Shown: positions 35,745 to 47,049, numbered from the stretch's first letter. The stretch is 64,000 bases of DNA from Cricetomys ansorgei (GCA_026225945.1 JAMJFZ010001816.1:4404501-4468500), one strand, 5' to 3'. Translations and numbers: made by a program. Notes: generated by a model not told the origin, from the letters alone.

Positions 35745-35918
35745 ATCAATTTAACATGAGCAAAGTATTTTTACACATAGATAACCAGGTGACTCTTCTT
35801 AGCCCTCAGAATATTAATTGCCTGATGCATTGAATAAAGTTGGCTATTGCTTGAGACTTTAGTCTGTCTTATTTCTAGGCCCTGCTCTCCCAGACCTACA
35901 ACTAGAGCAGTAAACAAG
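35745..35918 (+). repeat. ERVK-type 5' LTR, truncated
   Basis: This matches the last part of the 3' LTR at 39294-39661: shared blocks include the signal region (gcattgaataaagttggcta against gctctgaacaaagttagcta), then gagactttagtc and ctctcccag. Similarity stops abruptly upstream of about 35745, so roughly the first 200 bp of the LTR, including promoter sequence, are missing. The two copies differ at about a quarter of positions by eye, indicating an old insertion. Confidence 0.65.
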
Positions 35919-35936
35919 TGGCACCTGAACAATGTC
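35919..35936 (+). other. Retroviral primer-binding site, lysine-tRNA type
   Basis: The bases tggcacctgaacaatgtc sit directly after the LTR end. Compared with the known tRNA-Lys3 primer-binding site, 13 of 18 positions agree by my count. This places the relic among class II (beta-like, ERVK) elements. Confidence 0.6.
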
Positions 35937-36374
35937 CTGAAGTCAGCTATGAGAAAAGAGGGACCCACACAGAAGAGCTGAGTGAGCATATTGGAGCAGA
36001 AACAAGGGAATGCTTTGCCTTAGGTCAAGCTCGTGCCATTTTTAAGGGAAGCAGGAGAACAAGTATAATCCCTGGTTTTCAGAAGAAGAAACTTAAGATA
36101 AAGTTTAGACAAACTTTAGAGTCAGAAAGAGTATTGAAAAGGCATATGAACAAGGGGGAGGATCCTGGTTCAATTTTGGGTCACTTGGCATTGATTCGGA
36201 CAGTTGTTAAATACTTAAGGAAGATAAGAAGGATATTAATCTTGATGAAGAGGTGGCTAATTGCTTGAGTGAATATAAACTAGATGATCAGACCTTAAAA
36301 TTGAAAAAAACGAGGCAAAGTTTTGCCTTGTGCAGATAAAATCAAAAGTAAAAGCAGCACCACGTATGCTGGCG
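35937..36374 (+). pseudogene. Decayed leader and gag-like remnant of the ERVK relic
   Basis: This is the position of leader and gag in a provirus. A 116-codon open stretch (35918-36268) starts inside the primer-binding region. A second frame near 36170 has an aromatic- and acid-rich pattern that could be matrix-domain residue, but stops and frame changes break it. No capsid or zinc-knuckle motif can be found. The sequence then runs into a CTGACT-rich block, so most of gag and the protease region are lost. Confidence 0.4.
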
Positions 36375-36479
36375 ATTATAGCTGTAGTCAAGGCAAAGGG
36401 CCGTTTATTTTGTGGCTAATTCAATCCCCAGTCCTTAGAGAGTTTTAGTCTCTGTACAATCTAACCTTCAAGTTGCTAG

Positions 36480-37140
36480 CTTGGGCCTAGAAGTCTTCAA
36501 CATCAGAGTCTTACTACTTATTGACCGATATACTCTGACTAGCTCCCTCTGAACTCAGAGCTGTACTGAACTCAACTGACTCTTTAGGTTGGCTGATTCA
36601 ACTCACTCAGTGTTCTGGCTCAAACTCCTCTCTAAGCTGATGATTCAAACTGACCTTCTGAGCCAGCTGACTGTTTCTGACTGAACTTTTCTGTGGCTGA
36701 CTCTAGCTAATTCCCACAATTTCTCTGACTAAACTACTCTCTCTTTTCAACTTCAAACTCTCTCTGTTAGCTGACTCTTTCTCCCAAACTTGCCCTCCTA
36801 CTGAACTGCTTCTGTGTCTGTGACTCAGATTCCTCAGACTTCCTTTGATGCCTCTGTGTCTCTTCCTCATACTGTCTCACTGAGCTAAGAGTTGGGTGTA
36901 TCCTCTCTCTGACTCACTCTGCTAACTCTTCCTCTGATTCCTCACTTTGCCTGCTCTTCACTCTGATTCATCTCAGATGTCACTTTCTGTCTGACACTGA
37001 CTCCCTCTGAGCTCTGCTTCCTGTTTCTGTTCTACTTGCTTCTGTCTTAGGGATTAAAGGTGGGTACTACTACTGCCTTCTGAATACTGAGATTAAAAGT
37101 ATGTACTAACATTCTTTCTACCCTAGAGCAACCATGTTGA
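36480..37140. repeat. CTGACT-rich degenerate block with B1-like end
   Basis: From 36530 to about 37010 the text repeats ctgact, ctgaactc and ctctgac words at least twenty times at irregular spacing, with few purine-rich interruptions. The end (ggattaaaggtgggtactac, and again gagattaaaagtatgtacta) looks like two short pieces of inverted B1. It may belong to the murid family called MurSatRep1, but I am unsure. It sits between gag-like and pol-like remnants. Confidence 0.55.
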
Positions 37141-37179
37141 TGGATTAAAAGATTAAATGTTCCTCTACAGGTGAGTTTT

Positions 37180-38500
37180 CTTACTGAAGACTCCTTTAGA
37201 TATGTATCCTTTATTGCCTGTAAATGAGCCTGAAGCATGGAGTAAGAAATTTGATAAACTAATCTTGAATTCCCTCTACTTTTCTTGAGGAGGAATTAGG
37301 AGAGCCTATGAAAAAGCTAATTTTACAACCACGGGCAATCTAGGGTATGACAGAGAAATGGAATTCATTTTTCTTCATGGCCTCATGAGCTGCATTTGGT
37401 ATTTTCCAGTGCAATTTCAGCAAAATCAAAATGTTTGCCTAATTATGCACAAACCAATCTGTTTTAAACTCTAGAAGGAGAGGTGGCATTGGACAGTCCT
37501 CCCATGTAATCTAGAGAGGCAAGAAAAGAACTACAGTTATTTGAATCACGACTGAAAGAGGCACTTATGTATCATAAGTGGATCCTTCACTGACTTTAAA
37601 CTTACTTATTTTCTCCAGTAAATTGTCTCTTACAAGTATTATAGCACAAAAGGATAAACCTTTGGAATGGATTTCTTTACACCCAAAGGGCCATAAAATA
37701 CTAACTGTTTACTTTACTTTTCTTGCTCAATTAGTAAATCAGGGGAAGACCTAATGTCAACAATTGCATGGATTTGATCCTTGCTGTTTTATATTACCCT
37801 TAACTAATAATCAATTTTTAAGAATGTTACAGAACTCTATGGATTTTCAAATTTTGTTCACAGATTACTATGAAAGGACAGGAAATCATTATCCAGCTGG
37901 TAAGCTATGGGATTTTCTCAAATGAACTGTATTTGTGATTACAAAAATTGTCCAACATCCTCTCATTCCACAGGCAGATATTTATTTTATTTATAGCTCA
38001 TCTAATGGATGAGGATGGGGTTATGCTCCAGATATTCATCAATTTATTAATCTCTCTTTTTTCCTCAGCCCAATGTGTGGAACTGGCTGTTTTGATTCAT
38101 CTATTACAGTTAATTCATAAACCCTTAAATATCATTTCAGATTCTGCTATGTTGTAGGATTATGTCTAGCAATAGAATCATACTTGTGCACACTGTGACC
38201 TCCATAGTTTTATTGCAGAGGGAAATAAACAAGCTGATGCATTAGCTTGCTTTGTTTTTACTTCTCCAGAAGAAAACTGGAGGAGAGTATGCATTTGTCA
38301 TTGCAGATGAATCCATGGAAATATTATGAATTCCTCTTCAGCTGCCCTAGCCCTAGGCCACCAATAACAACAGTGGAGGGTGAGGAGACAGTGGAAGTCA
38401 ACAGAAAAATAGATAACCTTCATGTAAAGGACAAAAAGGGATATTGAGCATATGATCAGAAGTCAAGTCTTCCCACCTGGAGTCAAGTTAAGCCCTATGC
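37180..38500 (+). pseudogene. Decayed pol remnant (RT connection and RNase H) of the ERVK relic
   Basis: The region 37520-37760 reads, in broken frames, like the reverse transcriptase connection domain. RNase H is clearer: one frame from 37948 to 38247 carries CVELAVL (the usual catalytic Glu), then LNIISDSA (catalytic Asp) and, near its end, EGNKQADALA (the last conserved Asp). That frame has stops at 38155, 38167 and 38173. The first catalytic Asp cannot be placed, and no polymerase YxDD motif or integrase zinc finger is seen. The gene is dead. Confidence 0.7.
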
Positions 38501-38926
38501 ACTAAGGAAGAAGTTATTGTACTAATGACTCTGTGTTTATGACTGGACCTTGGGACCATAATAGACTCATTCATTCATCTGGAGGAGTAATTGCATTTAA
38601 TTTTTCTTTGAGATTTGAATCACTTCCAATTTGCATAGGACATCATAACATTTTTATTCCTATAAAAGGCAAATATGGGTTCTCATTCTACAAGACACCA
38701 AAATTACTAATCATATGGGTCATTTTCACTGGATTCCCCAGTTTTGTTTTTTCTGATCAGTATAATAAAGTAACTGAAAGTATAGGACATAGTTTGGATC
38801 TCTGTTCTTGGTGGCAGAGTATTACCCACAATGCTTTCACTTTTCTACTACTGTAATTTGCTCACTTAATAAATACTTAAGTATCAAATGGCAATTTGAT
38901 TTATCTTCAACATCTCAAATCAAAAG
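38501..38926 (+). pseudogene. Possible env-position remnant of the ERVK relic
   Basis: It occupies the place of env, between pol and the 3' purine tract. A 107-codon open stretch (38533-38856) has hydrophobic patches but no signal peptide, furin site or fusion-peptide pattern that I can identify. The call rests on position and is weak. Confidence 0.3.
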
Positions 38927-39241
38927 TGTAGTTGTATAAAAACTGTGGCAGCTCATCAAGGAAGACATGGAGGTATTTTCATAGGTGGAAACACTGCCAG
39001 ACCTCAGCAGCGGGAACCTCTGTCCTGGCTAGCACCTGGAACCCCGAGCATATGACCTCAGGTGTTTATTGATCCAGAACTCCTCAGATGTTCTGATAGC
39101 ATATCCAGATCCTGAGCAATCAAATATTCCCCACATAAATCCAACAACTGCAGACAATTCAAAATGCCAAGACCTAGGCAGACCTTCACCCAACAATGCA
39201 CAAAACAATATTTTGTAAATAACTAAATATAACCTTCCACA
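38927..39241 (+). repeat. Unassigned rodent LTR-like repeat, copy C, inside the ERVK relic
   Basis: The same family as 7233: tgtagttgtataaaaactgt at the start, gacctcaggtgtttattgat, ccagaactcctcagatgttc, attcaaaatgccaagaccta, and the end aaccttccaca. It lies just before the purine tract of the relic, so it inserted there after the provirus was established. No clear target-site duplication is left. Confidence 0.7.
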
Positions 39242-39274
39242 ACCCAAAACCATTCTGGATATCTTGCTATTAGA

Positions 39275-39293
39275 AAATAAAAGGGGGGGGGGA
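39275..39293 (+). other. Polypurine tract of the ERVK relic
   Basis: The run aaaataaaagggggggggga directly precedes the TG start of the 3' LTR, as expected for the plus-strand primer site of a retrovirus. Confidence 0.7.
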
Positions 39294-39661
39294 TGTTGGG
39301 ACACAGTCCATAAATGGAGTCATGTGAGAGTTCTGAATACTTGTGAGAGAAAAAAAAAAAACAAGAAAATAAGACAAGAATAAAAACAGAATGCTCTTGG
39401 AATGTGTTTCCATTCCAGGTGTAGCAGATAGGAGTTAGTTTACTTCATCTGTTGTTATTCATATACTTCTATGGAAAATATGTTTTTGCTACATTTGGCT
39501 TATCTTTGTGATTATACACTTTACTCAGTGGACTCTTTCTTCTCTACCCTTAAAATATAAGTTTCTTGATGCTCTGAACAAAGTTAGCTATTGAATGAGA
39601 CTTTAGTCCATTTCATTTTTATGCCCCACTCTCCCAGGTTCACAATCCTAATTAGAGCACA
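39294..39661 (+). repeat. ERVK-type 3' LTR, complete
   Basis: It starts tgttgggacacagtccataa right after the purine tract and ends near attagagcaca at 39661, about 368 bp. It contains an A run at 39350-39361 and a signal-like region near 39580. The final 165 bp align with the truncated 5' copy. No gene lies downstream that it might drive. Confidence 0.7.
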
Positions 39662-41534
39662 CTGCTCTAAGCATTGGGGAGGATCAATGAGCTCAGGTAA
39701 CTGATGAGACCCTGCCAAAGCCCCTCTACTTCCGGGAGACAAATATGAAGTAGTAGAGCTAGCTGCCCAGAGTTGACCAAGAGACTCATGAGTCCTGAAT
39801 GCTGTGAGTAAGACTATTCAATGGTGTACCTACCTATATGTTACCAAAGAGAGCTTTTAGTATTGTGACTGCATTTAAGTCACCCATGCCCCATGTAAGT
39901 AAAGTCACAAACACAATGGTACAAGATGGGCATCTATGAAATTCTTTCTTTGGTCTATCATTGACTTCCCTAGAAAGTCAATGATAATCTCCCAAGAAAA
40001 ATTCATGCAATGTCCAGATCTTGACTTCTACAACCCTATTCTCCACGAAAGGAAGCAATAATCTTTGAGAAAATGGCTAATAACTGGACTGGACAGAAAA
40101 AGTAGAGTCTTGAACATTTGACTAAACAATAAACAAGGTCATATTCAGGGGATGATGTCACTGTGAAACAGAAGATACCAGAAAAAGTGAGAATCTTTCA
40201 GTACAAAAATAAATTATAAGGAGGGACCATCAACCATTACATAAATAGGAAACCATGAATAAGGAAAAAACAATGAAAAACCAAAAGCAACAACAGAATT
40301 TTTTACATAGCTTCAAAGTCCTTCTCCACAAACGTATTTAAATGATGAAGTTGAGGATTCACTGTAGGAGAGGCCTAGGAGGAACCATCTGAAGCAAGGG
40401 ATGATCCAAGTGAGTAGAATTACAGATTGCCCGGTATGTGTCTCAAACCTAATCACACTACTCAAGAAGAACCAAACTCCTACCATGTGAAATACCTAAG
40501 AATTCCAAAGTGAAAACATCCTAGAAAACAATTGACCACTTATGAGTTACTGAAACCAAGTACCCCTTAAAAATGCAATATGACTTAGTTCATAGGACAT
40601 TAATATATCCACAGATATGGACACGGATGAGCAACAAAGTCCCTGGCTACGGTTAACTGTTGCCCTAAGTATTCATGCTACGAAGGAAGAAAAGGTCTTG
40701 TTTTCGTTTCTAGACAGCAGTCTAAAGGCTGTAAATGCCACCAAAATTTGTTTTGTGACCTTAGATTTCTTAGACTTTAGATTGAACATACTCAGGACCA
40801 TGAAGGAACAGGCCTGCTAGTTTCCTTGTATTGGGGCCCTAATTCATCCTGCAGACATCTTGTCTGGAAACATTAATAACTCGTTGGCTTGGCAACCAGG
40901 AAAAAGAAACCTTTAAAAAGCCCTAAGTCAGGCTTTGCGCCAATGTTCCTCTGCAACAGAGGGTAGTTAGCACACCACTTCTTCATCCCTGAGCTGCAGC
41001 CATGAACTTAGATGCAAGGCAAAAGCCTATGGACAGCAGTGATGTGATCCACAGTCTCAGCCAGGAACAGATTTCTAAACCCTAGTATTCCTAGACTTCT
41101 GTAAGGGAAAAAAAGATACCAGCAAGAAATCTGTCATTAGGCCATCGCAGATCAGGTCGTGCTGAAAGGGTGCTGGTTAATGTAGCTACGTCAGTCAACA
41201 GAACAAGTGCTTTATTCTGGCCCTGCTTCTCTACTGCATGGCAGGAAACTCAACTGAAACATGGAAAAATGAAAAGGCATCTAAACTGCCTTTAATTTCT
41301 TCCTAAAAGTCAAAAGGGAGCCAAAGGATGCTGCTCGCCACATTTTCAACCATAAAAACAACAGCTGGGGTCATCTAAAAGGGATGGAGCCAGTGCAGAA
41401 TTTACATTGCTGAACTGTAGTGTCGAGCATCAGGATGGCACAACAGAAAGTTTAATTTACCGTGTTATAATTTACTATTGTCCTACTTTTTGTATTTTAT
41501 TTTTAAGGCATTTTTATTTAATTTAATAAACAAA
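39662..41534. other. Unassigned stretch
   Basis: About 1.9 kb with no repeat I can name. It holds a perfect 12-bp inverted repeat at 39956-39986 (listed separately). The 67-codon frame at 40617-40820 has no domain. Confidence 0.4.
39956..39986. repeat. Short perfect inverted repeat (hairpin)
   Basis: The arms tatcattgactt and aagtcaatgata pair over all twelve bases with a seven-base loop ccctaga. It lies in unassigned DNA and is not followed by a T run, so it is not a bacterial-type terminator. It may belong to an unknown mobile element or be chance. Confidence 0.6.
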
Positions 41535-41665
41535 TAGCATTTGCTTTCCTAGGCATACTTTTAAGGACTTTAATAGATATTAGCTCATTTTCTCCTCATA
41601 ATAACCCTTAATCCAATTTTATGAATGAGGTTGTTGGCCATAGCGTGACTCCATACTATGAAAAC
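41535..41665 (+). repeat. MIR SINE fragment
   Basis: The order taggcatacttttaaggact, ttaatagatattagctcatt, ttctcctcataataaccctt and aattttatgaatgaggttgt is the middle of MIR. Confidence 0.6.
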
Positions 41666-41951
41666 ATTTCTAAAATTCATGAACTAAAGACACTTACGCA
41701 GACCCCAATTTCTTTTAAAATAGCTTTTTTAAATAGAAACTTCAGTAAACAGCATTCTAGTCGGCTCCAAACAAGCCAGGAATCAGGAAGCAAGAATGAG
41801 ATACCTTTGTCCTTACAAAGACAACAGCCACAGTGAACACTTTTACAAAGACAGATTTGTTATTTTGGCGGTTTTATTTATTGTAGACTCTTTTCTTTCA
41901 ACTAAAATATAGGCAAGGTAGATTCTAATGGTTTTCTGTTTTCTGGCTAGA

Positions 41952-41956
41952 TCTCA

Positions 41957-41988
<32 letters not shown>

Positions 41989-42195
41989 TCTCCTCTCTCT
42001 TCTTCTTCTCTCTCTCTCTCTCCTCTCCCCTCTCTCTCCTCTCCCCTCTCTCTCCTCTCCCCTCTCTTTCCTCTCCCCTCTGTCTTCTCTCTCTCCCTCT
42101 TTCTCTCTTTCTTCTCTCTGTCTCTCCTCTCTCTGCTCTCTTCTTCTTCTTCTTCTTCTTCTTCTTCTTCTTCTTCTTCTTCTTCTTCTTCTTCT

Positions 42196-42247
<52 letters not shown>
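41952..42247. repeat. 296-bp polypyrimidine tract with (TTC)n and (TC)n
   Basis: Nearly pure C and T: (CT)n, then tcctctcccctctc units, then about twenty TTC triplets (about 42140-42200), then about 24 TC units. Only a few G interrupt it. The long Arg-Glu and Glu-Glu frames on the reverse strand and the Leu-Ser frame on the forward strand come from this composition and are not proteins. Mirror symmetry allows triplex (H-DNA) formation. Confidence 0.95.
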
Positions 42248-42253
<6 letters not shown>

Positions 42254-43935
42254 GTTCCCTTCCCCTGTGTCTCACTTCTCACTCCCTCAAAGAACTAATT
42301 ATCAGAGCACTCTCCTTCCCCTACAAAGGAGTTAATAAAGGGATTGGTGAAGAGGAGAGCCTAATGAGGAAGGATATACTTCAAAGGCAGAACACATCAA
42401 AGGGATATGCCAGGGAACATCATGATCTCACTGGGCCAGGCTGGCTTGGCCCCTTTCACCCCTTACCTTCTGACTCAAAGCACCACACAGACAGGGCTCA
42501 GCAAAGAAAGTGTTTTGAGAGCTCCAGCCAGGCTACCTCCAGCTGTACCAGCTGGCCAGAGTGATGGATACATACTAGGTGTTACATCTTTTGTTTTGAT
42601 TAGATAAATGCTCTCAATGGGTATCACTGAATAATATTATCACCTAATTCTCCTGGGGATTTTTTTTTCTGCTTGAAGTATTTGACAGTAGTTTTCAAAT
42701 TAGGTAGAATAAATGCAAGACAAGGAGGGTTTGTGTCAGCATAGGATGAAGCACATGTGATGTCGTCAGAGCGCATTATTGGAGCTGCAGTAACATAAGT
42801 TATAGGAGAGGCAATGAATAAGCTCCAAAGGTCTCAGCAAGCTAAAAACCCAGTGAAAGCTTCGTCTTCAAAAACTGGGCACTGTTGACAGTGCGAGCGT
42901 CCAGAGGAAACCAAAGTTCTGATTGTCACACCAATGACTTCGAACATATGGGTTCGTGTTATCATACAAATGAAGCACCTGAGTGTTTTCATCGCCTCCC
43001 AGCCACATCTGAGCTGCCCTGTGACTGCAGCCCCAGAGCCCGGGCTCCCTTCCTCCTTAGTAGCAGTACCGGCTACACGCTTCCCTCTGTGCTTTTGTTA
43101 GTTGCCAGGCCAAGGCCTTCCCAGAGGAGGAAACAGTGAGTACTACCTGAATGAGTATTGATGAATTTAAAAAAATACAAATGAAATCCCTTGTGTGAAA
43201 CTCCATGGCTGGCAATTTATCTGGAAGACGCTGCCTCCTTACGCGTTGTCTGTTTCCCGGAGAAGCAGATTCCATCGGCTCACACCAGGTTCCTCATAAT
43301 TGTCTCCGGCTATGAATTTTACATCTTACCTTCCTAAGAATTTGAACCTAAAGACAGTTAGTGATGACAGAAGTCTACTCAATGTGCCAACTCCGTGACC
43401 CCATGGTATAAGCAGGGCACTAGAAATGACTTGAGGACAAATATCTTTTCCATCTCTTTAAAAATCAAAGCTTATGGTTGACCCATAGCCAATGTTGTAT
43501 TTAAGAAACCTAGAAATAATTCAACATCAGGCTTATAGTGCTGTCAGCCCTGTTTCACCTGCTGCTGAAACCCATATTTTTCTGAACCTCCTATAGTCTT
43601 GGACTTGCAGGGCTGTCTACAACAGAGATTCACTTTCCAACGTGTTCAGGAATTATAATAAACCACTGCTGGTGCCACCTGCTAAGCACAGGCTCTTTCT
43701 CCTCCATCACCTTCTACAGAAGGTGCCTATACTTCAGAGAAGGCACAAGGTGAGACACAATGGGGCTGTGTGCTCAAGAGGGTCAGCCACTTCATCCACC
43801 ACAGGTTAGACCTTGTGCTTCTTATAGGAATGAGAGGAGAGTGTTACCTTTAGTGCAACTGTTCACATGTGCAGAATTGATGAACTTGCTCAAAGCACCA
43901 AGCTCTAAACCTAAAGAAAAATTATTCTGTGTATT

Positions 43936-43937
<2 letters not shown>
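42248..43937. other. Unassigned stretch
   Basis: No repeat recognised. Frames of 66 to 84 codons show no domains. Confidence 0.4.

Positions 43938-43983
<46 letters not shown>
43938..43983. repeat. (GT)n microsatellite
   Basis: About 22 perfect GT units. The 203-codon frame at 43760-44371 reads through it as a Cys-Val run; see rejected items. Confidence 0.95.
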
Positions 43984-43986
<3 letters not shown>

Positions 43987-45409
43987 GGGTGGGAGGAGTG
44001 TTCTGTGGTTCTTGTATCATCAAAGTACAGAAAAAAAAAATGGATCCCCAAAATCTCATCTTTCACTTTTGAATGTTTCAAAGTGCATGTGTAAGGCTCT
44101 GAGCTTGTTTTATTTTTGTCCTGTTCATGATTGTCTCATTGGCAGAGAGAGGGAAAGTTTCCCACATAGTGAAGATGTGAGAGATACACCATTAAAACTG
44201 TCCTTTTCCCATTGTGCTCAGAGATGTTCTAGACCAAGTGCCTGTATATATTTGCAAAAGTTCTGCTCTGCTCATATGATGTCATTTGCTTGTACTAAGA
44301 TAGGAACACTGCTTCAAAGCCTCTCCTGCGTGCTACCATCACCAAGGGAATTGTTTCCTACAGCATGCTAACAAAGAGATAAATGAGACCTTCTCAGAAA
44401 CTCAATATTCATCTTTTTTTGTTTGTTTTTTTGTAGGGTTAAAATAGCCCTGTGCTAGTTTATTTAGTCACAAGATGAAGACTCCCTTCAATGTTAAACC
44501 CAACCCAACTTTTCTGAGCAAGACTAGGTATTGATGGATGAACAGGCTTCTACCTCCATGGGAACATGTGAAACACAAGAATGCCTCTTCTGTGAATCTC
44601 TTCTTTGCCTGAATTTAAATGTAAACAACTAATATTGTATACTTATTTGGGGAGTTAATATAATCTAAGTGTGAAAAATGGAAGAACTTCTGGTGGTGAG
44701 GGGAACTTAAATCAGAGTGAGAAAATAGTGTCCAGTTCATAAAATTAAGTCTGGTTGATTGGTAGTGACTATTCAGGGACTACACTGACATGATATATCA
44801 TGAGCAAGTGATTTTAATTGCAAGTCATTGGTTTGCCCTAGCAAATTTATAAATATGATCTTCCAGATCAGAAGGGAAACATACTATCATCTCACAATAT
44901 ATAGAAATTATTTGAGCAATTTAATGCTCATTTATGATTTTAAAAAACAAATCAAAGAAAATTAGTTGAAAAGATCTTCCTTAGTCTACAAAATTAATTT
45001 TGTACTAAATGTACATTCTACATATAATTTTATATTTTAAGTATAATGGTAAAATAGCATATTTCTCTTCAAATAGAAACAAGAAAAGACATCTAATATT
45101 AGCAATTCCTTTTAGTACTATGTGTGCAGTTCTAGATGATTTATTAAGGGTTATAAAGAAATGCAAGAATTTTAAGGAAGATACCAAACTGTCTTTCCTC
45201 ACATGAGACATTATTTCCACATAGACTCAAAATAATCTCACAAAACTATTAGAAGCAGTAAAATGCATTTACCAAAATGTTCATATTTGTGATTGATATA
45301 TAAACTTAATTATTTAATGTACAGTAGGATGTTATTTAGCAAAACTATTAAAGGGGTACATGAATTATTTTGGAAGATGCATTTTAACTTTAGGAAATAT
45401 TTACAAATT
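43984..45409. other. Unassigned AT-rich stretch
   Basis: No repeat clearly recognised, although the last 500 bp have the A-rich composition of L1 and may belong to the element that follows. Confidence 0.35.
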
Positions 45410-45990
45410 CTTAAATAAAGAGAAATACTGTCCTCATGGCAGTAAAAACTCAACCTTAAAAAGATGTCAATTCTTCAAAACTACTTTATAGATTCAATTC
45501 CTACTCTGCCGGGCATTTTAAAAAACTGATACTCTATTCTAAAATTTATATGGAAAAATATTGAAGACTAGTCAAAACCTGCTGATGAGCAATACATTGA
45601 AGACTTGATCAACATGATCTCAAAGCTTATTGTGAAAGTGAGATCATTAATGCAGGTGACATTAGCCCATGGATAGGGAGGTCAGTCATTACAATAGAAC
45701 AGAAACAAACCCACACTCAAGAGAACAATGGCAAAGGGATACACCATTTACATTGTTAGAGACTCTATCAAACTAGGAATAGAGATCTGAAGAAAAGTAT
45801 ATACCTACAGCTGACATGCTACTGAGAGGCCCATAGACTGAACGGTTTTCTTATAACACCAGAAACAAGGTGTGGATGCCCCACACGCTCTTACCACCCT
45901 TAATACTATGCTATTATAAGTTCAAACCACTGCGCAATACTAAAGAATAAATAAAAGACCGTTCAAATTGGAAAAGAAGAAAGAAAACAT
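45410..45990 (+). pseudogene. Old L1 ORF2 fragment
   Basis: The text agatgtcaattcttcaaaac, tatagattcaattcctactc, actctattctaaaatttata, and then aatagaacagaaacaaaccc follows the second half of L1 ORF2. All frames are broken. It is an inert fossil on the forward strand. Confidence 0.6.
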
Positions 45991-46019
45991 TTCTTAGAGG
46001 TGGCATGACATCTACAGTA

Positions 46020-46245
46020 TCCTAAGAAATCCACAAAATTAACACCAACTGTAAACATTCACAATCCTATTTAATAATGCTGCTGAAGAAACAAAATATT
46101 TAGCACTATATTTGAAGTATGTTATGGACAAGATCTGTATGCTAAGAATTACAAAATATTAATGATATAGATAGTGCTCTAAATAGATCGAGTGAAATGT
46201 ATTCATGGATTGGAAGACTCAGCATGCTGAAGATGAAATGTCTTG
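46020..46245 (+). pseudogene. L1 ORF2 fragment, first part (split)
   Basis: Blocks aaattaacaccaactgtaaa, cactatatttgaagtatgtt, gtattcatggattggaagac and tcagcatgctgaagatgaaa follow the region of ORF2 that precedes the part seen at 45410, so this is a separate L1 copy. It breaks off at about 46245 and continues at about 46448. Confidence 0.6.
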
Positions 46246-46447
46246 TTACTTTTGAGATCATATAATTATATTTCTCCCTTCCCTTTCATTCTTTCAAGCC
46301 CTTCCATACACCCCTCTCTACTCTCCTTCAAATTCATAGCCTCTTTTCATTGACTGTTACTTCATCCATATATATGGATATACATATATACTCCTTAGTA
46401 TATCCTTTCTTAGTCCATATAATGTTACTTATATATGTGTTTTCAGA
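46246..46447 (-). repeat. Rodent L1 (Lx-type) 3' UTR, inverted, inserted in an older L1
   Basis: The forward text ttttgagatcatataattat, ttcaagcccttccatacacc, ttcaaattcatagcctcttt and tccatataatgttacttata is the reverse of the terminal Lx 3' UTR. Both flanks are L1 ORF2, so this is one L1 tail that landed in another. A palindrome atccatatatatggat occurs near 46365. Confidence 0.65.
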
Positions 46448-46890
46448 ATAAAAAAAGTGCATTTAATTCTATATCTGTCAAAATCCCATTGGGAATTCTG
46501 TTGACATAGACAAGTTTATTCCAAAACTTATATGTGAAAATACAGTTTGATGAATAGCTACAACAAACTTAAGGCAAAATAAAGTGGAAAGAATCACTGT
46601 GATCCATATTAATGTCTTTCATACAGTAGAACACTCAAGAGTGTGGGTACAGTGAAAGCAAAGTCACACAGATCAATGGCAGAGAAAAAACACACACACA
46701 AGGAAATACACACCAATGTACTGAACCAACTTTTTAAACAAAGATAGAAGTAATTTAAGCACAGGGAGAGCCATTTCAACAAAAGGTACCAAAGCAACTG
46801 CGTAAATATCCATAGGCAAACTGAATTACACAGTTTATGAAAAATCAACTCGAAATTGGTCACATGCAATCAAATGGTGATACACAAAAC
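46448..46890 (+). pseudogene. L1 ORF2 fragment, second part (split)
   Basis: It continues ORF2 after the insertion: caaaatcccattgggaattc, gacaagtttattccaaaact, then cacacagatcaatggcagag and the segment toward 46870. Stops interrupt all frames. The 86-codon reverse frame at 46609-46869 is an artefact. Confidence 0.6.
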
Positions 46891-47049
46891 GTGTGAATAA
46901 TATTTTTGGATAGCATTATAAAGTTGGAAGAAATAAAAGACCAGGAGACATGGAACCAGCAGAAGACTAAAGTCCCATAGTGAAAACTTTCTTATGTTAA
47001 TGACTATAAAGCCAAAGAACACAATACAAAAATGTCAAAAATTGTCAAG
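46891..47049. other. Probable continuation of the L1 fossil
   Basis: A-rich text compatible with L1 ORF2, but not alignable block by block. Confidence 0.3.

Noticed and set aside
41925..42335. Arg-Glu-rich, Glu-rich and Leu-Ser-rich frames of 111 to 135 codons on both strands
   Set aside because: They are the direct translation of the CT/TTC polypyrimidine tract; low complexity without any flanking domain.
43760..44371. 203-codon forward open frame, the longest in the window
   Set aside because: It reads through a pure GT microsatellite as Cys-Val, has no recognisable domain on either side, and no splice or promoter context. The repeat lengthened it by removing stops.
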